Of a DNA stretch of 64,000 nt, positions 50,585-60,954 are shown in pieces; within the stretch, counting starts at the first letter, position 1, and every line of letters starts with the position of its first letter. The stretch is from Daphnia pulex (Eukaryota > Arthropoda > Branchiopoda > Diplostraca > Daphniidae). The notes under the pieces are model-generated. The model worked only from the letters and a program-made list of their open reading frames with translations. It had not been told where the DNA came from and did no database searches. Location of the stretch: assembly GCF_021134715.1 (NCBI RefSeq), contig NC_060023.1, positions 2,480,001 through 2,544,000 of the forward strand. Direction: 5' to 3'. Both the position numbers and the translations under genes were made by a program.

Positions 50585-52247
50585 ATGGGCTGGAGTAACG
50601 TAATTCACATAGGACCGCTTTTTACTATCGGTAGAACTTCTGTTGAGGATCAATAAGCTTTACTGTTGTTTTTATAACCATTTCTCTCACAGGTGTAATT
50701 AAATCTATTGTTTGGTCAACAATTCATTGCAACTCCATGTGGTGGCCTCCTTACCACTCTTGGCCTGGATTTATAAATGCTGCTATTTTTCTCTCATTAA
50801 GTGCATCAACATTCTACAATTTTCTATATTCACTACATGTTGGTCCAGGATACTTACCTCTAAACTGGAAACCGGTAAAATTTGTTTAGTTTGAATAGGT
50901 TTAACAGTTTTAAGATCAACTAACACATTGTACTTATTTAGACCAGGGAAGAGGATACTCAGTTTTTACAGTACTGCACTGTGTGCCAAGGATACAAAGC
51001 ACCAAGATCTCATCACTGTAGAAAATGTATCCCAATAAAAATAATTACTCTTCTGTTTGATGACAAATTCCTCTTTCACAGGCAATAGATGTATTATGAA
51101 ACGTGATCATCACTGCATATTTATAAATAACTGCCTTGGACATTTCAATCACACCAACTTTCTTGGTAATAATACCTAATCATTCATATTATGTTTCATA
51201 AATCACCATTGTTTCGTTAGCATTCCTCATTTCCGCTGTTATTGGATGCGCCCAAGCCATCGTAATAATTTCATGCACCATGTACAGAGCTCTTCACCCG
51301 GTTGGCTAAATCTAAAATTTGTATGCTTGTTACAAACAATTTAAAAACGAATCATATTGTTTAAAAATAGACATTTGATTACTACGACCATTCAAATCTA
51401 CGAGAAGTGCCTTTTATAATATTGGGACTATGGCCTTTTGTGATGAGTCTGATTTCCTTAGGATTAGCAGCCGGAGTAGTGTTTGCTGTTGGTTTTCTAT
51501 TTTTTGTCCAGGTTTGAATTTCTTTGGATTATATGTTCTTTATTTAACCTAAAAGTGATTGATTCTTTCATAGATGAAAGTGGTTTTAAGAAATCAAACA
51601 GGCATTGAAGACTGGGTTCATGAAAAAGCTGTTTATCGTCGAGAAGGAACCGATGAACCCTCTTTCATTCACCCCTACAATTTAGGATGGCGAAAGAATC
51701 TGGTTGAAGTAATAAATTTCTCTTTCCAGCCTAAAGGTGATGGCATCGAGTGGAAAGTCCGGGACAATTGCCATCCATACGCTTTCACGGTATAATCCTA
51801 TGCATAGTTCTATAGATTTTCTACCTTTTATAGCTATTTATTCATTTTTGACAGATTGAACAAATTGAACAGAAAAAGATTAAAAGGGAACGCTGCGTAG
51901 AATACGTAGTAGAGAAAGCATACAGTGGAAGGTGGTTCCCTATTATTAGTTTCGGCATTATGGTTTGTCTTCAGCCACCATACACCGACGAGACACGCAT
52001 CTCTCTGCAGATTGGAGATAAGGTGGCGGTTACTCGATGGAAAAAGTATGATAAAAACAACTTCCAACAAGAAATTTTTGCCTTTCAAAACTTTTATAAT
52101 TGTCCTTTAATCAGATATTGGCTTTACGGCGAAATTCAAGAAAGGGGTCAAGTTCAAATGAATCCAACTGAGCGCCGAGCACTGCGCGGTTGGTTTCCTC
52201 GTACATCCTGCTCTCCTTCCTATGTGGAATATGAAAAAGAGGAATGA
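50585..52247 (+). CDS. ZDHHC6: Palmitoyltransferase ZDHHC6 (zinc finger DHHC-type)
   Basis: ZDHHC6 is an ER-membrane S-acyltransferase that adds palmitate to cysteines of other proteins. Nine exons join in frame: 50585-50630, 50693-50874, 50942-51026, 51082-51165, 51221-51300, 51371-51511, 51574-51789, 51855-52045 and 52115-52247, giving 385 residues (human 413). Order: two membrane segments (residues about 15-65), the Cys-rich domain YCTVCQGYKAPRSHHCRKCN with the catalytic DHHC at RDHHCIFINNCLGHFNH, two more membrane segments (in exons 5 and 6), and a C-terminal SH3-like part with YWLYGE and RGWFPR as in human ZDHHC6. The usual Pro-Trp after DHHC is Ile-Phe here. The donor of exon 5 (GTTGGC) is atypical. 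The last intron (52046-52114, 69 bp) contains no stop and stays in frame. Confidence 0.9.
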
Positions 52248-52925
52248 TTGTTTAAATTAGTTTAATTGAATGGATAAGACAACAAAAAGTTCCAATAATC
52301 TTACTTTTATTTACACACCACTTTGTTTTGAAGCAAAGCACCTAAAATTGCACCTTGTCTAAAATGTTTCGGGTGGTTTTCATCTGACAAATTCACAAAA
52401 TCTTGAAATAAACTATGGTTAAAAAAATAAAAAAAAAAATGCAAAATGAACGTTTATTTCACTTTCGACAGATATCTCGTGCGCCGTGCGGTCGTCGCTC
52501 GTCGGTCGTGCTACCGGTGCTACCCTACCCGTACCTGTGTGCATGCACGATGAAGAATGGCAACGTTGACGACGACATTTTTGTTTTTAACGCGGAATGT
52601 GAAAAGAATAGAATGACTTAAGTATTCTTCTTTCATCAAACGATAACAGCAGTTTATGAATGTTTGCGGTTGCGTGTGACATAATGGACATATCAATCTA
52701 GGGCTCTCGGCAGATCCTTCCCTGGGACTAATCGGTGAGGGCCAATCAGAAACAAGTACAGTACTCAAGTGTTTTGACTGACTGGAGTGTTGACTTTTCA
52801 TTGTGTCGTCTGCTGCTGGAACGGTGGCAAGCTGGCAAGCTGCTGTGCTGCTCTTCTAGCTGAAACTCCAAGTTAAGTAGAGAGGAAAAAAGTTTACTAG
52901 TGCGCAAAAAAGATATAAGTATAAA
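52248..52925. other. Intergenic spacer, ZDHHC6 to EIF2B1
   Basis: 678 bp with no gene recognised. It must carry the ZDHHC6 3' UTR and the EIF2B1 promoter. The CTGCTGCTGG/TGCTGTGCTGC tract at about 52810-52855 lies shortly upstream of the EIF2B1 start. Confidence 0.55.
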
Positions 52926-54159
52926 ATGGAAAATACAAGTAGGTTTAGTTATTAAATAATGTTAATAAAAAAACTAATGTAATCAATGTGCTTTTAGGAA
53001 ATGTATTGGATTTTTTCCAAAAAATTGTGAAAGAAGAGCCGGATGTTTCAGCAGCTGTTGCAGCTATCCGCACATTAATGAATATATTGGAAAACTTTGG
53101 TGATGGTTAGTAAAAACAAAATAATATCTATAAGCATAATCATTATCAACATTAAAGACTATCATATTCACAGGTGAAACTCTTCGTGGATTGTCGGAAG
53201 AACTGAGAAAAGCAACAGAAGAAATGAAGAAAGCTGAATGCTCAATTACATCAGTTCAATCAGGCTGTGAACTGTTTCAACGGTTTATCACACTTACTTC
53301 TCTTGAACAATCAGTATGTTGTCTATAAATATGAATCATAAATTTTTAATAGATTTAAAATAAAACATTCTTTTTAGAATTTCAAAGATTGCAAGGAGAT
53401 TATGAAGAAACGAGGAGAAATTTTTCTAAGGAAATTACAAGAGGCTAGACCTAAAATTGCAAGACTAGGGGCTCCTTTTATTCTTGATGGACACAAAATC
53501 CTCACTCACTCCAAATCAAGAGTGGTTCTACAAACACTAGTTGAAGCAGCTGTTATATCCAAAAAACGTTTCCATGTTTTCATCACTGAATCTCACCCGG
53601 ATCTAAGTGGTGTCGCTATGAGAGACGAGCTATTGAAACACAGTATTGGTTCGACTCTCATTTTGGATTCGGCCATGGGTTATGTCATGGAATCAGTGGA
53701 TTTAGTGCTTGTTGGAGCTGAAGGTGTTGTTGAAAGCGGAGGCATTATCAATAAGGTACGGATAAAATATATTTATTTGACTATTTAAAAAAATTGAAAA
53801 ATTTATTGAAATAGATTGGAACATATACTATGGCGCTGTGTGCCAAGGAAATGCACAAACCCTTTTACGTTCTCGCTGAGAGCTTCAAATTTGTCCGTCT
53901 CTACCCGCTGAACCAACGCGATTTACCCCAAGAACTGAAAGTATGTTAAATTTTTTAACCAATTTTCCATAATGCTGAAACTTGTGTTGAATTTTTTTAG
54001 TTCTCGTCAACTATTATTGAATCCAATCATTCTAATCTTCTCGATCAGCATCCTCAAGTTGATTACACGCCACCAGGATATTTGACTTTGCTTTTCACAG
54101 ATTTGGGAATTCTCACTCCATCAGCCGTCAGTGATGAATTAATTAAACTTTATCTATGA
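52926..54159 (+). CDS. EIF2B1: Translation initiation factor eIF2B subunit alpha
   Basis: eIF2B-alpha is a regulatory subunit of the decameric guanine-nucleotide exchange factor that recharges eIF2 with GTP in the cytosol and senses phosphorylated eIF2. Six exons join in frame: 52926-52938, 52998-53105, 53174-53313, 53378-53755, 53815-53940 and 54001-54159, giving 307 residues (human 305). Hallmarks are [15 protein letters not shown] in the helical N-terminal part, then [47 protein letters not shown], and the terminal [20 protein letters not shown], all as in other eIF2B-alpha proteins. The first exon carries only MENT and one extra base, so a tiny exon sets the start. It is 678 bp downstream of ZDHHC6 on the same strand. 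Nothing is unusual in the domain. Confidence 0.96.
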
Positions 54160-54441
54160 AAGAGAGTCGTCTAAATATAAAAACATCGATAAATGTGTAA
54201 ATAAAATACACGTTCATGTCACTTTTTTTGTGATTTTAGACATTTTCCTGCGCGTGTGGAAAATATAACATGCAGTAAGGTCATCTGTCGCAAGGTGGCG
54301 TTTCGAACGATGCACTTCAAATTGGAAACCGTTGAAGTTGTTAGCGTTGGTGCTAATTTAGCTCTAACTTTTTAACAATCAAAATTAGGGAATAATAACA
54401 AAGTTTAATTGAGACAACTACAGAAAACTGTGAGGAAAAAG

Positions 54442-55208
54442 ATGTTAAATGAGCCAAATAAAGACCACATTCCGGAGAAATTTCCAAGAGAAAGAAACAA
54501 CATTGATGACTTCATAAAGAGGAGACCAAGTCTTAACAGAAGTATTACTGGTGGTGGTTCTGGTTCAACTTTTCGAGGTAATGAAATGTTGTGGATATTG
54601 TTTGTCAATTTGTTCACTATGAAGTTTTTACAGCTGCTTGTGCTGCGGTAGACTCATCCCTACCTCCTTCTGGGAAGAAACATAAAATAACAGAACTATG
54701 TCTGAATCATACCCTGAAGGAAATGAAGTTTAATGCCTTAGAAAAAGAGCAAGATGCTGTTGCTGCCTATTCAGAAAGGCTACGGGATAACATTGAAGAC
54801 ATTCTAAACAAAGTTCTAGTTTCTACTGGAGATAAAGCTCATCAGAAATTTGAGAAACGAACAAGATCAGCCACAAAACAACTGAAGAATGAGAAGTTGC
54901 TGTGGAATGAAGAATACAAAAAGAGAAGAGAAGCCTATTTAGATGCAAAGAGTAAGCTTAAAGATGTCTTGAAGGGAAGAGTGCAAATTGAAACAGGCCG
55001 ATTGAAATCTGAAGATGTAAAGTTTCTAAAGAGCTTACCAGATTTTGCAGCAGTCAACAAGAAAATTGTTTCATATCAAACACGCCACTACATAGGACTC
55101 GTACACCTGGAAAAAAATTCCCAACAACTACATCGGTCCTTATCAACGGTTGAGCGTCAACTAGACGAAGTTCAGAGCATGATAGTTCCAACTTTTCAAT
55201 GGACATAG
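54442..55208 (+). CDS. Probable DSN1-like subunit of the MIS12 kinetochore complex
   Basis: Two exons (54442-54577 and 54634-55208, intron 56 bp) encode 236 residues, mostly helical. The start is the first ATG (MLNEPNKDHIPEKF). The order resembles human DSN1: a basic N-terminal RRPSLNRS segment (DSN1 has RRxS Aurora-B sites), then a helical block (TELCLNHTLKEMKF), a conserved-position Trp in EKLLWNEEYKK, then FLKSLPDFAAVNKKI and a final helix with STVERQLDEVQSM. The human counterparts, from memory, are a Trp within an LERQTWDQ segment and a TKPDYQKILQNQ segment followed by a helix. Overall identity is low, so this is a hypothesis from pattern and not a firm family assignment. DSN1 links the centromere to microtubule-binding kinetochore proteins. 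It ends 139 bp from the 3' end of Sin1 on the other strand. Confidence 0.5.
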
Positions 55209-55347
55209 GACCTTCTCCCATTCCTTTCTGGATAACGACGTCTACAATAATCCTTTCTTCCGCTACATAATCCGCTATACTTTGTAAAAATTGACATTTC
55301 GCATTTTAAGGTTTATTAAACAAACAATTGAATTATTAAAATTTCTT

Positions 55348-56840
55348 TTAACGAATCAGGCTGGCTTTCTTGTTGACGTATGACATGTGATGGAGGTACT
55401 CCTGGCGGTAAAGTCCTCCCCGGATTTCTAATATGAATTTTAACTTCGCCACAACTTGTTCGATGGTCTTCGAGTCACACTCAATTCGCAAACGCCTCCA
55501 TTTTCTTTTATCTGTGTCGTAATACATAATAGCAACTGATGCTGGCAATGTTTGCATAGGAACACAATCTACGATCACTTCAATAGGTAAACGGGTTGGT
55601 TTGAGATTGGGCCTTGACCACAGTAAAGTTGTTACAGACCGACTAGTTGGGCAAGGCTTGATCTCCACTTGGTCCCACGAAATTCCTGTGCGAAACGTTA
55701 TTATTGGATTTGACATGGATAATTTATAACATTTTATTTATTTACCCAAAGTTATTTCCGTGTTTGGCCGAACTTTGTGTAGCAAAAATCCTTTGAACGA
55801 ATGGTAGTCGGTAGATTCCAGAACAGCCCCACGCTCTTCTGGTTTCTCAGTGTTGAGTTGATCAACTGTTTTATTAGTCTCGACGTCTTTCTTCGCCTCC
55901 TTTGGGGGATTGGCAGAGCGAACCAAAGCCAGGGAGGTGAATCCAAACTTCCCAACAACTTCTTTAGGTTCTAGGCAAGGGAAATCGGCATCTGGACTTC
56001 CGTCGTCTTCGGCAATGAATAGTGCGTAATTATCCACAGATCCACTAATTGTAAAATATATACTGAACTTAATTAATCTAATTTTTCAAGGGCAAAATTT
56101 TAATATTTACGTTAAAGGAGGTTCTCTTTTTTCGTGGCTGTATTTGTAACAAACAAGGCCGATAAGTTCAGAAACCTTTGCCGAAGCCACAACACAAACG
56201 GTCATAGGAAAGTTGCGGTCTTCAGCACTTTGCATGCTTAAAAATATCCTTATTGTTCTTGTGGGTGCTCTCAATTGAGAATTCCCATCAAATTTTGCAT
56301 ACTCAATGAATGGCGAATCGGGATCCGAGGCGTGCTCAGCCATAAGTTTAGAAAGGGCAGATTTGGAATTCTGAGCAACCACTTCCTTCTTTTGAAATAT
56401 CTTGGTCTTTTCACCTTGATCTAGATTGGTCAAATCTGGCTCTTTCCATCTAATGGTACTGATCATGGCGGCTGCTTGCTGTTCTTTCCTCATCTTCTCA
56501 AGCCTCACCACTGTGTTAAGCCTTCTCCTCCGAGTTCCAAAGTCATCATTACCATTTCCTAGAGATCTTGTGTGAATTCGTCCATCATCATCAAACTCTT
56601 CTTCTGAATCATCTAAATTTCCAAACCACTGTTTTTTACCCTCTTCTCTGATCTTCTTTGGTATATCAGCGTTCTGCAATATCATTTCGCACATGCCTGA
56701 ATGGAGAGAAACAATGCAATCAGCACTATAGAAAATCAAATGTTCCAAAGAGAATAAAGTAACTCACCAGTATCATCTGAGTACAAGAATGAGTTTCTTA
56801 CATGGGAAAGAATCCAATATTTGTTGTCATAAAACGCCAT
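55348..56840 (-). CDS. MAPKAP1: TORC2 subunit Sin1 (MAPKAP1)
   Basis: Sin1 is an essential TORC2 subunit that recruits substrates such as Akt. Four exons join in frame: 56840-56768, 56696-56111, 56044-55746 and 55685-55348, giving 431 residues (human 522). The N terminus MAFYDNKYWILSHVRNSF then SDDTGMCEMIL matches human MAFLDNPTIILAHIRQS and SDDTGMCEMVL. The CRIM domain is visible (FIEYAKFDG, FPMTVCVVASAKVSELIGLV, YALFIAEDDGSPDADFPCL, FGFTSLALV). The C-terminal PH domain follows (YHSFKGFLLHKVRPNTEITL, then YYDTDKRKW, KLKFILEIRG). Between CRIM and PH only about 35 linker residues lie within one exon, where human Sin1 has a Raf-like Ras-binding domain, so that domain appears absent. The start is the ATG at 56840. 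Confidence 0.93.
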
Positions 56841-57459
56841 AATACTCTGTTGACCTAGAACCCAAATTCGATTTCGATTTGTACGCGCACCAATGAAGTA
56901 AGTATATCGTACTTTCGGATAGCGTAGCACTTAGATAATGTGTATAAAACATTGAAGCATTCTGTATTTTTCTTTTTTCATAGAGAAAGGAGACCAAACA
57001 CCCAACTCTTGCTCTAATGTTATTGTTTTGCCTTTTTAGGGATTTAGTTTTAGGTTGTTTGACATTTTGATTGAGCTTCTGCTATGAGCGCAGTGTTGCC
57101 GCATCAAATCAACTGTCTGTTGCGCGAAAACGTCGGCAAAAATTAATAATTTTTTCGGCTAAATTTGTCTTCCATTCCATTTCTTAGATCTTCAAAAACG
57201 AATTGGGTAATGCTGTGAGTTTATTTCTTATTAACTTTTTCAGAAGCGAACACTATGTATGGTTCAATTTGATGGGCACGGTCGTATTGAAATTGGTCGA
57301 GAAAGAGGTAAAAATGTGTTTTGTTCTTTAAATACTACTTTAACATACTTATCTTTTTCTTTTACCATTTTAATAATGTTATGCCCCGCATCAAAATGAT
57401 TTCTAATTATTTATTGTTAAATTAAATCATCGAGATCTTCATAATCATCAACACTGAAT
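56841..57459. other. Intergenic spacer upstream of Sin1
   Basis: It holds the Sin1 promoter and, on the plus strand, a possible small exon (57244-57307) with an AG acceptor and GT donor encoding MVQFDGHGRIEIGRER from the ATG at 57259. A divergent transcript with a 5' exon near 57110-57215 is conceivable. No further exon could be tied to it, so no gene is called. Confidence 0.35.
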
Positions 57460-58738
57460 TTAACCAGAGCTTGGCGTGGTCGATGACGTCGTAGTTGAAT
57501 CTGTGGTGCTTGTAACAGTAGTTGAGTCGGAAGTGCTTGTGACAGTAGTTGAATCTGTCGTGCTGGTTACAGTACTTGAATCGGTGGTGCTGCTGGCCGT
57601 AGTAGTTGAATCTTATTTTGGTAAATATTTTAAAAAATGTATAGTGATCTTAGAATTACGAATGTGGATTCATACTAAGTACTAACCTGATGTGGAAGTT
57701 GGCGTCGATCCTGTGGTTGTAGTCGCCGATGTAGTGGTGGAGGCCGGAGTGGTGGAGGAGGCGGTGGTTGAAGCGGCAGTAGTACTGGACGCAGCAGCGG
57801 TATTAGATCCTGGACAAACAACAACTCCGGCTGGAAGACAATTTGCGCCTTTCAAAGTGTAAGTAGCTGTCGAAGTTGTGGAAGTTGCGGTTGTCGTCGT
57901 TGTGTACACTGTCGATGTACTATAATCGTTCAATGTCATTTTATGATTGACGGTGATATTTTGAATTATGAATTTCTTAAGGAATATCGTGTACCTGGTG
58001 ACGAGGACGGCCGGAGTCGGTTGCGGTCGGAAAATGCCACTGAAAATGTTGGAGAGAAGAGAAGAAAAGGCGTAAAAAGCGCCGAAAAGCGGATCTGCTA
58101 CCCTGTAAACTGGCTGATCTGACGGTTTATCGAGCGACGACTGAATACTGAATGGGGAAATGAACTGCGGATTGGACTGGTAGGGGCGGATGGCCATTCC
58201 ATTACGGTAATCGGGCAATGCGGAAGGCAGAACCCTATTTCAATTATTGACAAATACAAAATTAATAATTTGATGGCCCTTTTATCAGGAAAGATAAGAT
58301 ATTTATGCTTACTGGATGACTTGAGTGGGTTTCAGCGGCTGGTACTGTTGGTGGATGTCATCCTGGCTGACGAAGACATGGTCGGCATATAATGGAAGAT
58401 TCCAGTACTGTCTCTTCCGGCGACACACCGTTGTGGCGGAAGGTGCTTCTAGTTTCGCGCAGTCAAACCTCTTACTAAAAAAAAATTATCAATCAAATTT
58501 TAAACAGGTAATTTTAATTTAGCCATTCAGTAATAAGAAATAAAAACAATTACTTGATTGTTATTGTTGTGGGACCAGTTGCTGTGGTGGTGACAACGGT
58601 GGTAACGGTAGCGGCTGCCCGATATTCGGGCAATTGATGAATGGCGTGATTGTTCCATAACGGTGATTCTTCGCGGACGACGGCAGCCTGTACGGAAGCG
58701 ATGATCAGTACGAACAGAAAAATTGGTAAGTCAGCCAT
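57460..58738 (-). CDS. Secreted Ser/Thr-rich protein with a furin-type site
   Basis: Five exons (58738-58554, 58474-58313, 58234-57995, 57919-57687 and 57611-57460) join in frame to 323 residues. A signal peptide MADLPIFLFVLIIASVQA is followed by a Thr-rich stretch and a segment with two cysteines. Next comes RRRKRQ, a strong furin-like cleavage site (about residue 85), then a region with YQSNPQFISPFSIQ and PLFGAFYAFSSLLSNIFSGI. The C-terminal third is mucin-like, nearly all Thr/Ser/Ala with DSTTVTST repeats, and ends TTPSSG. The family is not recognised. It could be an extracellular-matrix, cuticle-associated or mucus protein. The 75-bp intron 57994-57920 contains no stop and is in frame, so a retained form (about 348 residues) is possible. 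The repeat-rich last exon reads through in antisense, which is ignored here. Confidence 0.7.
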
Positions 58739-59731
58739 TATTTTCGCTTATTTCTGGGTGACGACGACTGAGCGAGTGTTCCAGGAACAGTAGCGCTAAC
58801 GTCATCGGGATGGCCTTCTTTTATAGTGGACCCTGGCTATTTTATTTTCCAATATCTTTTTAAAACTGACCTTTCTCAAAGAAAAGAAGAGAGGGGAAGG
58901 TTATGGAGTAAAGTTCGACGAGGCGAGAACAGGTTCTCTGATTTTATAACAGATTAAAAGTTAATCATATATCCAGGCTTATATTAAATTGTATATTTCC
59001 ACGACAAAACCTGCTCTGCTCTTATCTTGGGGTAGCAGGTATGTCCATCTGAATTTTTCCACGCGCTCTTTTACTAAGAAGGAAACCCGAAACCAATCTT
59101 AAAGTGTATTGTATATAGGCTAGTGAGAAGTGTGCCCTTTGAAGAGTTTCCTTCAAAAGATGGTCATCTAGATATTATTGTGGTTCAAGGTCTTCTTCTG
59201 TATAGTTCAATCGGAGTTTCCACGTGTGTCGGCACACAAGCAAACGGAATTTCACCTGTCGTTCTTGACCTCAGACAACAACAACAAAAAACAAGGAAAA
59301 AAAGAGAGAAAAGAAAGTTGGATGTTTGGTTTTTTGAGAATTAGAAATTAGAATTTTCTAAAAAAAAAGTTGAGCTCTGTTTGCTTATAGTTATTTATAT
59401 TTTCTTAGCTCTTCTTTTTTTAAATGCAAATGACAGCAGTAGTTTAAAAAAAAAAATCTTGTTGAAATGAGAATGTGACGTGATGTTCATTAGATTCCCG
59501 TGTTTAATGAGAAGCTAAGATCAATGGCGCAAAAGGGCTACAATGAATAAGACCTTCTGGCTTGTACCTTATACAGCTCTAGCCTGGCTACGTTAAATAC
59601 AATTTATAACAAAAGAGGCTTAGGCTGCCGAGCTATCATATGAAAGGCGACGGTTTATTACAGTTCAACGTGTGCTTCCTGCGCCGCTTCTGCGCAGCTT
59701 CCCTCGGCATACATGTAACAAGATAGTACCG
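58739..59731. other. Intergenic spacer upstream of the Ser/Thr-rich gene
   Basis: About 1 kb with no gene recognised. It presumably includes the promoter of the minus-strand secreted protein gene. Sequence is AT-rich with CAA and polyA runs near 59275-59370. Confidence 0.5.
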
Positions 59732-59900
59732 ATGTTGTCTGTAGTAAAAGCTCGCAGACGCGACCGTGGAATCAGCCAAAGTACAGTTCATTTGAGATTG
59801 GGAGCCAGTGAATGTATTAAAAAAAAGTTCGCATTGTTTTTGGCTTTCCTTTGTGCTATTGCTCTATTGCAAACTACAAATAACCGACAAGGATTTCTGT
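59732..59900 (+). CDS. Possible first exon: type II membrane-anchor-like N terminus
   Basis: From the ATG at 59732 the frame encodes MLSVVKARRRDRGISQSTVH, then a basic KKK, a hydrophobic helix FALFLAFLCAIALLQ and TTNNRQGFL, ending in phase 1 at a consensus GTAAGT donor (59901). A basic N terminus followed by one short helix is typical of type II Golgi enzymes, but no catalytic exon was found downstream. The next plausible acceptor (TTCATAG, 60910) leads into the 5' leader of the allatostatin-A receptor, where the frame would continue briefly and stop before the receptor ATG. It could therefore be an upstream open frame in that receptor's leader, a separate gene, or chance. Confidence 0.25.
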
Positions 59901-60954
59901 GTAAGTTATACGTTTTTCGTTTATTCTTCTGTTATTCCGTTCAAACCCGCTCCTTCTTCATTAGTGAAAGTAAATTAAGCTGATTTACTTTGAGTGACGT
60001 TTTTCGTGGGTGAACTATCTGTTGTTACTCTCCGGGGAGTCTGTGATTATTTAGGCAATTTTATCGATTCACTGATTTTGAGCCGACGACTTTAAGGTAG
60101 TATATGCATGTAGAGTATTCGGGCTGCGGGTAATGGAAACCATTTACTATCGTAAATAAAACATTCTATTTCCGAGCGACTTGCCATCATAAATATGATG
60201 TTGGTTTTAACACAAGTGCCTTTTGTTTGTTTTCTTTTACATAAAGGCTGGCAAGCACCACTAAAATTGTCAAGAGAATAATGATAAGGAAACATTTTGA
60301 TTCATTCTAGCGACTTTTAGAAAAGAATGTGTCTCCATATCCATCCAGGATTTTGATACAACCCACCAATTTTTTTCCGCCCCTTTTTCTTCAACATATA
60401 AAATTCATCTTGAACCGTGTTCTTTCCATGGGGGAACTTGATTATATCATCAATTAAAAACTCGATTCAACTTTGGTATCAGATTGTGCAAGAACGAGAG
60501 AGGCCCAACCTAAAGTTGGACTTCTCTAGCTCAAAGAATTGCTCCCACGGGTACCATCGCCCGCGCCTCCATCCTCAACTTCTTCCTTTGTGAACGACAA
60601 ATTTATTCCGAACGAAATGTTTACTGTTAAATGTCAAAAATGTTAACTCTAATATTAAACATTCAAACTCGGCGCAGCAGTATAGTGCACTGTTCTCAGC
60701 GAAATGTTAAATATCTTAACATTTGTCAAAAGATTAAATTTTTGTGCGTGAATGAGAACAAAATCCTCGTTTCCGGGAAAAAGATAAGCTCGTACACAAA
60801 TAGTTTCTATTCCCCAGTCGAGTGCCGTTTGATTACTGATGCCCTGTAGTATTCCTTCAATCAAACCACGAAACCGATTAGTTTTTTTTCTAATTTTGTT
60901 TAACGTTCATAGTTTATGCCACGCCGTATCAAAAATTGATCTTCTCCGTGAAAA
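59901..60954. other. Upstream region or leader intron of the allatostatin-A-type receptor
   Basis: About 1 kb, AT-rich, with no confident exon. A good acceptor TTAACGTTCATAG at about 60910 lies 44 bases before the receptor ATG, suggesting an intron in the 5' leader. Confidence 0.4.

Noticed and set aside
57476..57685. Plus-strand Val/Glu-rich repeat frame
   Set aside because: It is the antisense of the Ser/Thr-rich last exon of the minus-strand secreted protein, whose composition, phase and stop fit better.
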